Assembly: GCA_030532705.1 (NCBI GenBank)
Contig: JAUNKR010000002.1
Coordinates: 1 to 64,000, forward strand
Direction of reading: 5' to 3'
DNA from: Peptostreptococcaceae bacterium
GTDB lineage: Bacteria > Bacillota > Clostridia > Peptostreptococcales > Filifactoraceae
Length of the DNA: 64,000 bases
Shown in pieces: positions 54,359 to 63,056 of this stretch (the stretch's first letter is position 1; each line of letters starts with the position of its first letter). Under the pieces are notes generated by a model. It had not been told where the DNA came from. It did no database searches and worked only from the letters and a program-made list of their open reading frames with translations. Both the position numbers and the translations under genes were made by a program.

Positions 54359-55468
54359 TTAGAACTGGATCTCCACTTTCACTTCTTCTTCAAATCGCCA
54401 TACGACCGCTTGGACTTTATCGCCATCCTTGATCGTATAAAGCTGTCTGAGCAGATCTTCACGCTCTTTGATCTTTTTACCGTTGAATTCGATGATGATG
54501 TCATTGACCTGAAGATCGTTTTTCGCTGCGATGGAGTCTTTTTCGATCTTGATGATGATCGCGCCTTCATCGATCCCGAAATCCAGATTGTTGTGCTTCT
54601 GGTACACAGCCGCATCCGAAACGGTAACGCCCATCACGACTTTTTGGAAAGATCCGTTCTTTATAAATTGCTCCACGATCGGTTTTGCAACATTGATCGG
54701 GATCGCAAAGCCAAGTCCTTCCCCTTCTCCCGCTTTTGCAGAGTTGATACCGATGACCTGTCCCTTGCGGTTGAGCAACGGTCCTCCACTGTTCCCCGGA
54801 TTGATCGCTGCGGAAGTTTGGATCAGCCCTTCCATCTTGGATGGCGGTCCGATCAGATTTTCCACCAGGATGGTACGATCCATCCCTGAAATGATCCCTT
54901 CGGTCACGGTGCGCTGAAATTCAAGACCCAGAGGGTTTCCGATCGCTACGGAGATATCGCCGACTTCGACCTTGTCGGAATCGCCAAGCTCCGCCACCGG
55001 TAGATTTTCTTTCTCCACCTTGATCACTGCCAAGTCCATCGTTTTATCCGTCCATAAGATCTCCGCCGGTACGCTTTCCGCATCGTCAAACATCACGGTG
55101 ACATGTCTTGCCGCTCCGTCATCGACCACATGAGAATTGGTCAGGATATATCCGCGAGAGTCGATGATGACACCTGTTCCAAGACCCGATATCGAACCTT
55201 CGCCAAGAACGCTCTTGAGCGGGTTATTGGTCGTCGTGATCCCTACGACCGACGGCATCGCTTTGGCAATGACCGCTTTATAGATATTGTCCGTCTCATG
55301 TCCGCCGACGATGTTGATCGTCGAGTTATTCTGAGGCGCCGAAGGGGTGGTTGCCGTCTCATTGACTTTTATTAAATTCGTTGTAAAGAAAGGCATCGTC
55401 ATAAAGGTGATCATACTTCCCATAAGCGCGCCGATCAAAGATAGTGCCAAATAATTTTTTGACTTCAT
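54359..55468 (-). CDS. htrA: HtrA/DegP-family serine protease
   Basis: The 369-residue protein is a membrane-anchored quality-control protease. An N-terminal membrane helix (about 7-28) is followed by a trypsin-like domain with the complete triad: TNSHVV (His), DLAVIKV (Asp) and NPGNSGGPL (Ser). One PDZ domain (about 275-369) ends the protein. It lies 10 bases after the WalJ-type hydrolase gene; the same pair (walJ-htrC) ends the walRK operon of Bacillus subtilis, but the two-component genes are not present here. Confidence 0.94.
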   Translation of the reverse strand: MKSKNYLALSLIGALMGSMITFMTMPFFTTNLIKVNETATTPSAPQNNSTINIVGGHETDNIYKAVIAKAMPSVVGITTTNNPLKSVLGEGSISGLGTGVIIDSRGYILTNSHVVDDGAARHVTVMFDDAESVPAEILWTDKTMDLAVIKVEKENLPVAELGDSDKVEVGDISVAIGNPLGLEFQRTVTEGIISGMDRTILVENLIGPPSKMEGLIQTSAAINPGNSGGPLLNRKGQVIGINSAKAGEGEGLGFAIPINVAKPIVEQFIKNGSFQKVVMGVTVSDAAVYQKHNNLDFGIDEGAIIIKIEKDSIAAKNDLQVNDIIIEFNGKKIKEREDLLRQLYTIKDGDKVQAVVWRFEEEVKVEIQF

Positions 55469-55478
55469 ACAAACCTCC

Positions 55479-56267
55479 TTATTCGATGGAGTACATTCTC
55501 GAAACTTTTCCTCTTAACATAACATCCAGCCCGACATCTTTTGGACCGAGTCCTTGAGATGTCAGGATCGTACCGACCGTTTGAAAAGCGATCTGCGGCA
55601 GATTGCTCTCTTTGCTCAAATGGGCAAGCAGGATCTTTCTCGTTCCCGATCGAGCCAATGCCGTACCGAGATAGCCCGCCTCCGCATTGCTCAAGTGCCC
55701 ACGCTCCGATCGTATCCGTTGCTTCAGTTGCGGTGTGTAGCTACAATATGAGAGCATATGTTCATCGTAATTCGATTCGATCACCGCGATATCCGCCCCT
55801 TTGATCTTCGCAAACACTTCTTCGGTGACCATCCCAAGATCCGTCACGATCGCGATCTTTTGTCCATTTTGTCGAAAGGCATAGCCTACAGGATCCGCTG
55901 CATCGTGACTGATCGCAAAGGTATCGATCTCCAGTGAGCCGATGCCCAATGTTTCTCCTTTTTCAAATACCATGATATTTTTTTCAGCGATCTTGCCGAT
56001 ATGCCTGCTCATGATCTCCCAGGTCTTTTCCGTTGCATAGATCGGAAGGTCCAACTTTCGACTGAGGATCCCTACCGCATGGATATGATCGAAATGCTCA
56101 TGTGTCACCAAGATCGCATCCAGCTCTTTCCAATCTTTGCCATGGATCATCATATGCTCATAGATCTTCTTACCGCTGATCCCTGCATCCACGATCACCT
56201 TGGTATCTTTTCCTTCGATATAATGGCTGTTGCCACAACTTCCCGAGGATAGCGAGATATATTTCAT
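55479..56267 (-). CDS. MBL-fold metallohydrolase, WalJ/YycJ type
   Basis: The 262-residue protein is a metallo-beta-lactamase-fold hydrolase close to YycJ/WalJ. The metal site is visible in THEHFDHIHAVG (HxHxDH), AISHDAADP and IVTDLG, with a final His near AHLSKES. YycJ has been linked to DNA repair and to coordinating wall synthesis with division. The ATG at 56267 is chosen because AAAGGAGAAGT precedes it. It is the first gene of a pair with htrA. Confidence 0.87.
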   Translation of the reverse strand: MKYISLSSGSCGNSHYIEGKDTKVIVDAGISGKKIYEHMMIHGKDWKELDAILVTHEHFDHIHAVGILSRKLDLPIYATEKTWEIMSRHIGKIAEKNIMVFEKGETLGIGSLEIDTFAISHDAADPVGYAFRQNGQKIAIVTDLGMVTEEVFAKIKGADIAVIESNYDEHMLSYCSYTPQLKQRIRSERGHLSNAEAGYLGTALARSGTRKILLAHLSKESNLPQIAFQTVGTILTSQGLGPKDVGLDVMLRGKVSRMYSIE

Positions 56268-56345
56268 ACTTCTCCTTTTGTCCAATTATATGATAGCTTT
56301 GTGGAATTTATATAGGCTAAACTCGTGAATTCTGTTCAAAAATTT

Positions 56346-57227
56346 TTAGCCAAAGATCTTACAGTTGAGTGCACAGCCGGACGGTGTGCCTGCCAATCCG
56401 CCCAATGCGCTTTCGCGAAGCTCAAACGGAAGCGTTCTTCCCACAAGATACATCGCCGATACCGTCTCGTCGAACGGGATCGGATTTCCTGCGCCTGAAA
56501 GCGTGATATCCGCCGATATGATCGCATTGGTCGCGCCCATTGCATTCCTCTTTTGGCATGGCGACTCTACCAGTCCTGCGATCGGGTCACAAACCAGCCC
56601 CAGCATATTGGCGATCGCTCCCGATGCCGCATCCAGAGCCTGTTTCGGTGTACCGCCGAAAAGTTCGACGATCGCGCCCGCCGCCATTGCAGCCGCCGAA
56701 CCGATCTCCGCCTGACAGCCTCCTTCTGCACCGGATACTGTCGCATTTCTCGTAATGATATACCCAATCGCTCCCGCAGTTAAAAGGGCGTCCAGCATTT
56801 TTTCGTCCGCAAGATCATGCTCTTCCTGGATCGCGACGAAAGACCCCGGGATCACACCCGAAGAACCTGCCGTAGGTGCTGCAACGATCAGTCCCATCGA
56901 ACTGTTTTGCTCGAGCACCGCCATCGAATAGGCGATCACTTTCTGAAAGAATTTTCCGCTGATCGGCGAAGGTCGTTTCATCATGAGGATCGCTTCCCCT
57001 CCGATCAAACCGCCCATCGTCTTGAGTTTCTTTTCCAAAGGCTTTTGCGTCGCCTTTTTCATAATATTATAGCTATGTTGCAATGCACTCTTTATCTCTG
57101 CTTCGCTTTTGCCGAACACTTCCATCTCCCGATGAAGCATCAGTTCAGCGATCGACATCTTATGCTCCGCCGTTTTTTCGAGCAGGCTGATGCCATCCAC
57201 AAAATCATATTTTCTTATCTGTTCCAT
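56346..57227 (-). CDS. sdaAA: L-serine dehydratase, iron-sulfur type, alpha subunit
   Basis: The 293-residue subunit holds the catalytic [4Fe-4S] cluster that deaminates L-serine to pyruvate. The cluster Cys residues occur in GGCQAEIGSA and in GLVCDPIAGLVESPC. The conserved GLIVAAPTAGSSGVIPG block is present. It starts 6 bases after sdaAB, so both are translated from one mRNA. It supplies pyruvate for fermentation. Confidence 0.95.
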   Translation of the reverse strand: MEQIRKYDFVDGISLLEKTAEHKMSIAELMLHREMEVFGKSEAEIKSALQHSYNIMKKATQKPLEKKLKTMGGLIGGEAILMMKRPSPISGKFFQKVIAYSMAVLEQNSSMGLIVAAPTAGSSGVIPGSFVAIQEEHDLADEKMLDALLTAGAIGYIITRNATVSGAEGGCQAEIGSAAAMAAGAIVELFGGTPKQALDAASGAIANMLGLVCDPIAGLVESPCQKRNAMGATNAIISADITLSGAGNPIPFDETVSAMYLVGRTLPFELRESALGGLAGTPSGCALNCKIFG

Positions 57228-57233
57228 ATTCCC

Positions 57234-57902
57234 CTACATTTCTATAACCTTTGCATCCAGTATATACTTGTTGAGCTTGATCAGATCCGCCACTTCCGGA
57301 TCGATCTTCTCATCGGTTTCCAATATCGTATATGCTTTTTTACCCTTTTCTTCACGGTAAGTTCGCATAAAGGCGATATTGATCTCCAGGTTTCCTAAAG
57401 TGCTCGTGATATGTGCGATCACGCCGGCATGGTCGATATTGCTGATGATAAGCGTACTGTACTGTCCGGTAAACATCAGCTTGACATCGTCGATCTGAGT
57501 GATCTGTACATTGCCGCCTCCGATCGACTCGCCCATAATGACCATCTGATGCCCATCCTCTGATCTTAGGGTGATTTGTACTGTGTTGGGGTGAACATTT
57601 TTGTTTTTTTCGTCAGTCTGAAAACTATACTTTAGACCGATCTGATCCGCGATCTCAAAAGAGTTGCTGATCCGTTCGTCCTCCGTGCCAAAACCCATGA
57701 TGCCCGCAAGCAATGCACGGTCGGTCCCGTGACCCTTGTAGGTTTTTGCAAATGAACCGTATAGCACAAAATCCGCCGAAACGATATTTCCTCGCATCAT
57801 TTTATAGGCGATCGCCGCAATTCGAAGCGCGCCTGCCGTATGCGAACTGGACGGACCGATCATATTCGGACCGATCACGTCAAACAAACTGATATCTTTC
57901 AT
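57234..57902 (-). CDS. sdaAB: L-serine dehydratase, iron-sulfur type, beta subunit
   Basis: The 222-residue subunit has the ASB-like N-terminal domain (DVIGPNMIGPSSSHTAGALR, about residues 7-26) and a C-terminal ACT domain (about 148-222, starting STLIISNIDHAGVIAHITS) for allosteric control by serine. CGGAGAATAAAA precedes the ATG. It is the first gene of the sdaAB-sdaAA pair. Confidence 0.95.
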   Translation of the reverse strand: MKDISLFDVIGPNMIGPSSSHTAGALRIAAIAYKMMRGNIVSADFVLYGSFAKTYKGHGTDRALLAGIMGFGTEDERISNSFEIADQIGLKYSFQTDEKNKNVHPNTVQITLRSEDGHQMVIMGESIGGGNVQITQIDDVKLMFTGQYSTLIISNIDHAGVIAHITSTLGNLEINIAFMRTYREEKGKKAYTILETDEKIDPEVADLIKLNKYILDAKVIEM

Positions 57903-58019
57903 TTTTATTCTCCGTATCTAACCTTTTTATTCCCTATTCAGATAGCCGATCATCGACGAATGATCTTTCGGGCGATCAGCAGAAGACCTTCTCCCTTAAG
58001 CCGCGGGATAAGATCCGAT

Positions 58020-58619
58020 TTATAACTCTCTGCGGCCTTCCAGCGCCTTCGTGATCGTCACATCGTCCGCATACTCGATATCGCCCCCCACCGGAAGTCC
58101 ATGCGCGATCCGTGTCACCTTGATCCCGAGCGGTTTGATCAGACGAGCGATATACATCGCCGTCGCTTCGCCATCGATCGTCGGGTTGGTCGCCAAGATC
58201 ACTTCTTTCAGATCTTTGTTCGCCATTCGAGTCATCAGCTCCTTGATCTTGAGCATCTCCGGCGTGATCGAATCCATCGGTGAGATCGTGCCGTGCAAAA
58301 CATGATACTTGCCATTGTACTCACGGATCCGCTCCATCGCTGCAACATCCCGAGGATCCTCCACCACACAGATGATCGAATTGTCACGTGATGGGTTTTT
58401 GCAGATCGCACAGGGCGAGCTGTCCGCAATATTACAACATTCCTCGCAGTATGTGATATTTTGCTTCGCATTGACGATGCTTTCCGCAAGAGCGCTTACA
58501 TCCTTTGAAGACATATTGATGATATGAAATGCCAATCGCTGGGCGGTCTTTCTCCCAACGCCCGGCAAATGTGCCAAATTTTCGATCAGATTATCGATAT
58601 GATTTGAAAAATGCTGCAT
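58020..58619 (-). CDS. recR: recombination protein RecR
   Basis: The 199-residue protein acts with RecO in loading RecA at gaps. It has the helix-hairpin-helix [17 protein letters not shown] (about 17-33), a four-Cys zinc site ([16 protein letters not shown]), a Toprim domain with CVVEDPRD and [12 protein letters not shown], and the C-terminal [16 protein letters not shown]. Its ATG overlaps the ybaB stop (TAATG). Confidence 0.96.
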   Translation of the reverse strand: MQHFSNHIDNLIENLAHLPGVGRKTAQRLAFHIINMSSKDVSALAESIVNAKQNITYCEECCNIADSSPCAICKNPSRDNSIICVVEDPRDVAAMERIREYNGKYHVLHGTISPMDSITPEMLKIKELMTRMANKDLKEVILATNPTIDGEATAMYIARLIKPLGIKVTRIAHGLPVGGDIEYADDVTITKALEGRREL

Positions 58620-58966
58620 TAGAATAGCCCCGGAATGCCTATTCCGCCCGTGATCTTACTCATCGATGAGCTCATCATTTCCTCTGCAGAATCCAAAGCC
58701 TGATTTACCGCTGTCAAGATCAAGTCCTCGATCATTTCCACATCCTCCGGATCCAATACCTCCGGGTTGATCTTGATCGATACGATCGACTTCGCCCCAT
58801 TCGCACGAACGACCACTGCACCGCCGCCTACCGAAGCTTCCACTTCTTTTGTCGCCAGCTCCTCCTGCGCTTTTTGCATCTCTTTTTGCATCTTTTGCGC
58901 CTGCTTGATCATATTGTTCATATTTCCGCCGCCAAATCCGCCCGGGAATCCACCTCTTTTTGCCAT
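58619..58966 (-). CDS. YbaB/EbfC-family nucleoid-associated protein
   Basis: The 115-residue DNA-binding protein has the family's glycine-rich N-terminus ([20 protein letters not shown]), a coiled-coil helix and the [22 protein letters not shown] block. It forms the usual pair with recR (1-base overlap). The dnaX gene normally placed upstream is missing here; the upstream 570 bases are noncoding. Confidence 0.95.
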   Translation of the reverse strand: MAKRGGFPGGFGGGNMNNMIKQAQKMQKEMQKAQEELATKEVEASVGGGAVVVRANGAKSIVSIKINPEVLDPEDVEMIEDLILTAVNQALDSAEEMMSSSMSKITGGIGIPGLF

Positions 58967-59538
58967 TTTATCCTCCTGAACTTTTCCTACTTTAATATTT
59001 TATATCTAACAATATATTGTACCATAGATCCCCAAAAAAGAACATATCTCACAGCATATCGAAAAAGATTTTTTGCGATGGATCTTGCATAAGCCCCATG
59101 CTGCAAACAGCCCCCTTCATCCATTTTGAAAATGGCCTCAACCACAAGGAGCCGCATCGATCTTACAGCGCCGGAGTATGAGGTCTTCCGATCCATTGAA
59201 AGCATGCTCAAAGAATCGGCTCCGCCTTCTTATTCGATCCGATCGAGATGATCTGAAAAGGATAAATCCGGGTCCAAGACTGTACAGAGCCGCAAGTTTT
59301 ATCCTTCCGGCTCTGCGGATCTTTCAAGATCGTGTAAAAAACTTTGCATCCCCCGCGATCCGTCTATCTTTTTCCTGTTTTTATCTGATATTGATTGCTC
59401 CTTGCCCCAAATGGTTATATAATCTGCATAAGCATTTTGAAAATCGAATAAAAACCGCTATGCTTCTACACATAAGAAATGTTTATGATCCGGAAAGCCA
59501 ACTGTGATATTTCGATCTTATTTAATAAGGAGGACGAT
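58967..59538. other. long noncoding region with hairpins
   Basis: I found no protein gene, and no SRP RNA, tmRNA, 6S or RNase P signature. CCATTTT/AAAATGG (about 59121-59135) is a palindromic hairpin. A pseudoknot-like element lies at 59258-59315. A promoter TTGCTC (59395-59400), 17 bases, TATAAT (59418-59423) precedes the small basic gene. Confidence 0.5.
59258..59315 (+). ncRNA. pseudoknot-capable RNA element, unknown
   Basis: CAGAGCCG (59285-59292) pairs with CGGCTCTG (59308-59315). The 15-base loop contains TTTATCCTT (59298-59306), exactly complementary to the upstream AAGGATAAA (59258-59266). The crossing 8-bp and 9-bp pairings form a pseudoknot or two alternative folds. It lies upstream of the predicted promoter of the next gene, so it may be an independent RNA. 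No known family was recognised. Confidence 0.35.
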
Positions 59539-59751
59539 ATGAAATTTGGAATAAGAAAACCCAGCCTAAAGAAAAAGATCAAGTCGATGACGACCGGTAA
59601 GATCAAAAGAAAGATCAAAAAAGCGATCAATCCGCTCTATGGAAAAAAAGGAATGGGTATGCTCAACGACCCGAAAAAAGCGCTCTATGATCAGCTTTAT
59701 CGACGCAAGCGTTTATCCATCAAGAGACTGATCAAAAAACTTTTTGACTAA
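59539..59751 (+). CDS. small basic conserved protein, unknown
   Basis: The 70-residue, highly basic protein contains KPSLKKKIKSMTTGKIKRKIKKA, described here by its parts KPSLKKKIK, TTGKIKRK and NPLYGKKGMGM. Similar short basic proteins with a KPSLKK...TTGK...NP.YGKKGMG pattern occur in many Firmicutes, without known function; nucleic acid binding is only a guess from charge. AAGGAGGACGAT precedes the ATG at 59539. An upstream in-frame start at 59479 has no ribosome binding site. Confidence 0.72.
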   Translation: MKFGIRKPSLKKKIKSMTTGKIKRKIKKAINPLYGKKGMGMLNDPKKALYDQLYRRKRLSIKRLIKKLFD

Positions 59752-59807
59752 GAATTTTTCCCGATAGAAATGTGCTTCAAATTCTTTCGGAAAAGTAATC
59801 TAGCTTA

Positions 59808-59870
59808 ATGCGTCGGTTCGAAACCGAAGAGCAGGCACAAGCAGCCGGATATCGAAGAGCTAAGCATTAA
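59808..59870 (+). pseudogene. remnant of a small metal-binding-type domain
   Basis: A 20-residue frame, MRRFETEEQAQAAGYRRAKH, matches the C-terminal signature (F-x-T/S-x2-EAxAAGYRxAK) of sunset/excalibur- or Ada-type small domains. The part that should precede it is interrupted by a TAA at 59796-59798, and no ribosome binding site is present. It is probably the surviving 3' end of a decayed gene. Confidence 0.4.
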
Positions 59871-59885
59871 AAATCGAGATGATAA

Positions 59886-59925
59886 AAAACACAAAACCGC
59901 TGCGGCTACAGCGGTTTTGTGTTTT
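59886..59925. terminator. strong bidirectional terminator
   Basis: AAAACACAAAACCGCTG (59886-59902) is the exact inverse complement of CAGCGGTTTTGTGTTTT (59909-59925), separated by CGGCTA; A- and T-runs flank both sides. Confidence 0.92.
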
Positions 59926-60352
59926 AGGTATTAACTAAGGTTATGTTTTCGGAGAATGTGTTAGCTTCAACTAACAACTATATAGTATCATATGGCTAAC
60001 TGCTTGTCAACTCTTTTTCAAAAATATTTTCAAAAAAATTTTATAAGCTCCACTATCACATCAAAACCATTGAAACAACTTGCTTTTCATTCGAGCTTTT
60101 CTTTGCTCGAAGAATAATTTTTAGTAAAATTTTCAATTTAATTCTGCTTTCCTCTTTTTTCTTTGCATCCCCGGATAACTTTTTTCTATAAGCAGCGATC
60201 GGATGCCGGACTTTTTATCAAATCATCTTTAAGATTTCCAAAGCGTCGAACTGAATATTTGGCCGGTTTTTTCTTTTTGTGATTAGAATACCTCTAAATC
60301 GGATAAAAATAATTTATAAGCTTTATAAAGAATATTTATAGGAGGTTTTACA
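59926..60352 (+). other. AT-rich region upstream of the Sec-GPx gene
   Basis: No gene is visible. The last 40 bases carry a PerR-like box and the ribosome binding site of the peroxidase gene. A small hairpin GTTAGCTTCAACTAAC lies at about 59961-59976. Confidence 0.45.
60314..60328 (+). promoter_or_regulatory. PerR-box-like operator ahead of the Sec-GPx gene
   Basis: TTATAAGCTTTATAA matches the PerR consensus TTATAATNATTATAA at 12 of 14 defined positions. It lies 25 bases before the ATG of a peroxidase gene, a typical PerR target. No PerR gene is in the window. Confidence 0.55.
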
Positions 60353-60886
60353 ATGAGTATTTATGATATTAAAGTAAAAAATGTGGAAGGCGAAATGATT
60401 CCACTTTCTAACTACAAAGGAAAGGTCCTTTTGATCGTAAACATCGCGACTGCTTGAGGTCTTACACCACAGCTTCAAGGTCTTGAGGCATTGTATCAAA
60501 AGTACAACAAGGACGGATTTGAGATCCTTGGTTTCCCTTGCAACCAATTTTTAAATCAAAACAAGGAAGACGGAAAAGAAACAGTTAAGTTCTGTGAGCT
60601 GAACTATGGCGTTACATTCGAAAACTTTGAAAAGATCGATGTAAACGGAAAGGATGCGGATCCTCTGTTCGTATTCCTTAAAAATGCAAAAGGCGAGGAC
60701 AAGAGCAATGAGGCTTCCAGCGGATTGCTTGAAAAATTGGCAAGCCTTGCACAGATTTTCCGTGGCAGTGAATTGAATTGGAACTTTACAAAATTCCTGA
60801 TCGACCGTGAAGGAAATGTTGTAGAAAGATTTTCTCCAACATACTCTCCTGAAGAGTTGGATGCAGAAGTAGCAAAATTGCTTTAA
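60353..60886 (+). CDS. selenocysteine-containing glutathione peroxidase
   Basis: The 177-residue selenoprotein reduces peroxides with a thiol donor. The ATG follows ATAGGAGGTTTTACA. Codon 35 is TGA (60455-60457) within NIATA-U-GLTPQ, exactly where the GPx family has Sec or Cys. The rest of the catalytic tetrad is intact: Gln65 in FPCNQF, Trp143 and Asn144 in ELNWNF. A SECIS-like hairpin follows the TGA. Automatic annotation would call only the part after the TGA (from about 60491) or miss it. Recoding requires SelA, SelB, SelC and SelD, not seen here. Confidence 0.93.
60458..60488 (+). promoter_or_regulatory. bacterial SECIS element of the GPx gene
   Basis: CTTCAA (60473-60478) pairs with TTGAGG (60483-60488), with one G-U pair, presenting the tetraloop GGTC. 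The loop begins 21 bases after the UGA, within the range of bacterial SECIS elements, and GGUC is also the loop I recall in E. coli fdhF. Confidence 0.75.
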
Positions 60887-60927
60887 TAGGATCAAGGGAC
60901 TTCTTTCGATGCCCCTTAAGCTTAACA

Positions 60928-60958
60928 AAGGTCAGTGAGAAATCATTGACTTTTTTTA
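60928..60958 (+). terminator. terminator of the Sec-GPx gene
   Basis: GTCAGTGA (60931-60938) pairs with TCATTGAC (60943-60950) around AGAA/GAAA, followed by seven T. Confidence 0.9.
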
Positions 60959-60986
60959 TGAAGAAAGTCAAAAAGGGAATGGAAAT

Positions 60987-61223
60987 ATGAACAAATATAT
61001 CGAAATGCTCGGAACAATAAAGAATAGAAACGAATTTATAAACTTTATGGAACATTACATTTCAGCAATAGAGGACTCATCACTCAAAGATTATTTAGGT
61101 TCCGTCGTATCCCGGGTCGAGGACATGGACGGATCTTCCAGTAATACCGGCAAGGAAATGCCCCCAAATATAAATTGGGATCTTATAGCAACCCTATTCT
61201 ATGTTGGCAGTATTTATGAGTGA
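60987..61223 (+). CDS. DUF7660-like small protein
   Basis: The 78-residue acidic protein has the pattern of DUF7660: an N-terminal helix (TIKNRNEFINFMEHYI), SSLKDYLGSVV, the EDMDG motif, and a final NINWDLIATLFYVGSIYE. The family is widespread in bacteria, often beside toxin or immunity genes, with no proven function. GGGAATGGAAAT is its ribosome binding site. It starts 29 bases after the GPx terminator, so it may be read by partial readthrough. Confidence 0.7.
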   Translation: MNKYIEMLGTIKNRNEFINFMEHYISAIEDSSLKDYLGSVVSRVEDMDGSSSNTGKEMPPNINWDLIATLFYVGSIYE

Positions 61224-61358
61224 TCGATGGCCCATCAGATTTGCCCCCGATCCAACAGATCCTCTTTTGTATCCAATTTGTAACCATTTGATGATTTACT
61301 AGCCGATTTCTTTTTTGTATAATATCATTAAGAAAACATTTTAAATTAGGAGGTTTTT

Positions 61359-62732
61359 ATGGATCTTATGTATATCCTCGGCGCAGTTGCCGTGATCATC
61401 GTTTTATTGATCGTTACCATCCCATTGTGGTACATCAAATCGCCACCGGATAAAGCTTTCATCATTTCCGGACTTGGAAAAAGGAAGGTCATCATCGGAA
61501 AATCCGGTGTCAAGATCCCTTTCTTGCAACGTCTGGACAAATTGAGTCTCGAAATGGTCTCTGTCGATGTCAAAACGGACTCCTTCGTTCCGACAAATGA
61601 CTATATCAACGTAAAGATCGACGGTGCTGTCAAGATCAAGATCGGGGCGGATCAAGAGCTGATCGAGTTGGCGGCACAAAACTTCTTGAACCGTGCACCC
61701 GATTATATCATCGCGCAGGTGAAAGACGTTCTGGAAGGTAATACCCGGGAGATCATCGGTAGTATGCCTTTTGAGAGCATCGTACAGGATCGTAAATCCT
61801 TCGTCGAAAAGGTTCAGGAGAACGCGGTGCCGGATCTTCGCAAAATGGGTCTTGAGATCATCTCCTTTAATGTGCAATCCGTGATCGATGAAAATAACAT
61901 CATCGTGGACCTCGGTATCGACAACGTATCGCAGATCCGTAAAAAAGCACAGATCGCAAAAGCGCAAGCAGATCGTGACGTTGCGATAGCAACCTCCGAA
62001 GCGAAAAAGATGGCTAATGATGCGGAAGTTTTGGCCGAGACCGAGATCGCATCCAAACAAAAAGAGCTTGCCGTTCGTGTCGCAGAATTTAAGATCGAAC
62101 AAGATACGAAGCAAGCAGAAGCGGATGCGGCATACAAGATCCAAATGGAAGAGCGCCGTGCGATCATCGAGGAAAAAACCGCTCAGGCAAACCTTGTAAA
62201 AACCGAAAAAGAAGTTCTTGTTCGCCAAAAAGTTCTACAAGCAGAGATCGAAAAACAGGCAGAAGCGGATAAGTTCAAAGAGATGCAGATGGCGGATGCG
62301 GAATTGTACCGCAGACAACAGGAAGCACAGGCAAGACTGGTAGAAAAACAGCGTGAAGCGCAAGGGATCTTGGAGATCGGTAAAGCGGAGGCGGAAGCGA
62401 TCCGTGCAAAAGCGCTCGCAGAAGCGGAAGGTATCAACGCAAAAGCGGAAGCGATGAAAAAATATGGCGAAGCTGCGATCCTTGAAATGTACTTCGACAA
62501 ATTGCCGGACATCGCAAAAAGTGTTGCCGAGCCGCTCACCAATGTGGACAAGATCACGATGTATGGCGATGCACAAAATGCTAAGATCGTCGGCGATATC
62601 GTCAAGGCGACCACTCAGATCACGGATGGTCTGACCGAAGGAATGGGCATCGATATCAAATCCTTCGTCCAAAGCCTGATGACGAAAAAAACAACGCCGA
62701 CCGTCGAAGTTCCACCGACCACACAAGAATAG
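61359..62732 (+). CDS. flotillin-like SPFH membrane scaffold protein
   Basis: The 457-residue protein has an N-terminal membrane helix (about 4-24), an SPFH domain (about 28-200), a long Ala/Glu-rich coiled coil (about 205-390) with EAEAIRAKALAEAEG repeats, and a Thr/Pro-rich tail. This is the flotillin (FloT/YuaG) layout; flotillins organise membrane microdomains. The NfeD partner often next to floT is absent. TTAGGAGG precedes the ATG and TATAAT lies at 61318-61323. Confidence 0.92.
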   Translation: MDLMYILGAVAVIIVLLIVTIPLWYIKSPPDKAFIISGLGKRKVIIGKSGVKIPFLQRLDKLSLEMVSVDVKTDSFVPTNDYINVKIDGAVKIKIGADQELIELAAQNFLNRAPDYIIAQVKDVLEGNTREIIGSMPFESIVQDRKSFVEKVQENAVPDLRKMGLEIISFNVQSVIDENNIIVDLGIDNVSQIRKKAQIAKAQADRDVAIATSEAKKMANDAEVLAETEIASKQKELAVRVAEFKIEQDTKQAEADAAYKIQMEERRAIIEEKTAQANLVKTEKEVLVRQKVLQAEIEKQAEADKFKEMQMADAELYRRQQEAQARLVEKQREAQGILEIGKAEAEAIRAKALAEAEGINAKAEAMKKYGEAAILEMYFDKLPDIAKSVAEPLTNVDKITMYGDAQNAKIVGDIVKATTQITDGLTEGMGIDIKSFVQSLMTKKTTPTVEVPPTTQE

Positions 62733-63056
62733 ATCCAAGCATACCCTAGGGTTTTCTTACTTGTGTTGTCCACTTCAAATTTCAACCGACCTTTATGATA
62801 AAAAATATACGAAGGCATCACTTCTATGATCACCCGCCCAAAGACATAAAGGACAGCTATAGATTCTAAAAAACTTTAAAAGCAACAGTAATACAAAGGA
62901 CCCTTGATGGAGGCAAATCCCCGAGAATTAGATCATATGATCTAAATTCGGAAGAGCAACTCACATCAAGGGTCCTGTTCTATTTTATAATAGATCCCCA
63001 CTTTATTATCTTGTCATTATCTTGTCGCAACTTTGTCTATGCTCTTGTTCAAATCC
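62733..63056. repeat. intergenic region with an 80-bp two-tier palindromic element
   Basis: AGGACCCTTGATG (62897-62909) is the exact inverse complement of CATCAAGGGTCCT (62964-62976). Inside is a perfect 18-bp palindrome TTAGATCATATGATCTAA (about 62928-62945). It may terminate the leftward beta-propeller gene or both converging genes. The rest of the region holds no gene. Confidence 0.7.

Noticed and set aside
58967-59538. Possible SRP RNA near ybaB-recR
   Set aside because: SRP RNA genes are often found near dnaX-ybaB-recR, but the conserved GGAAGGAAGCAG-type motif is absent from both strands.
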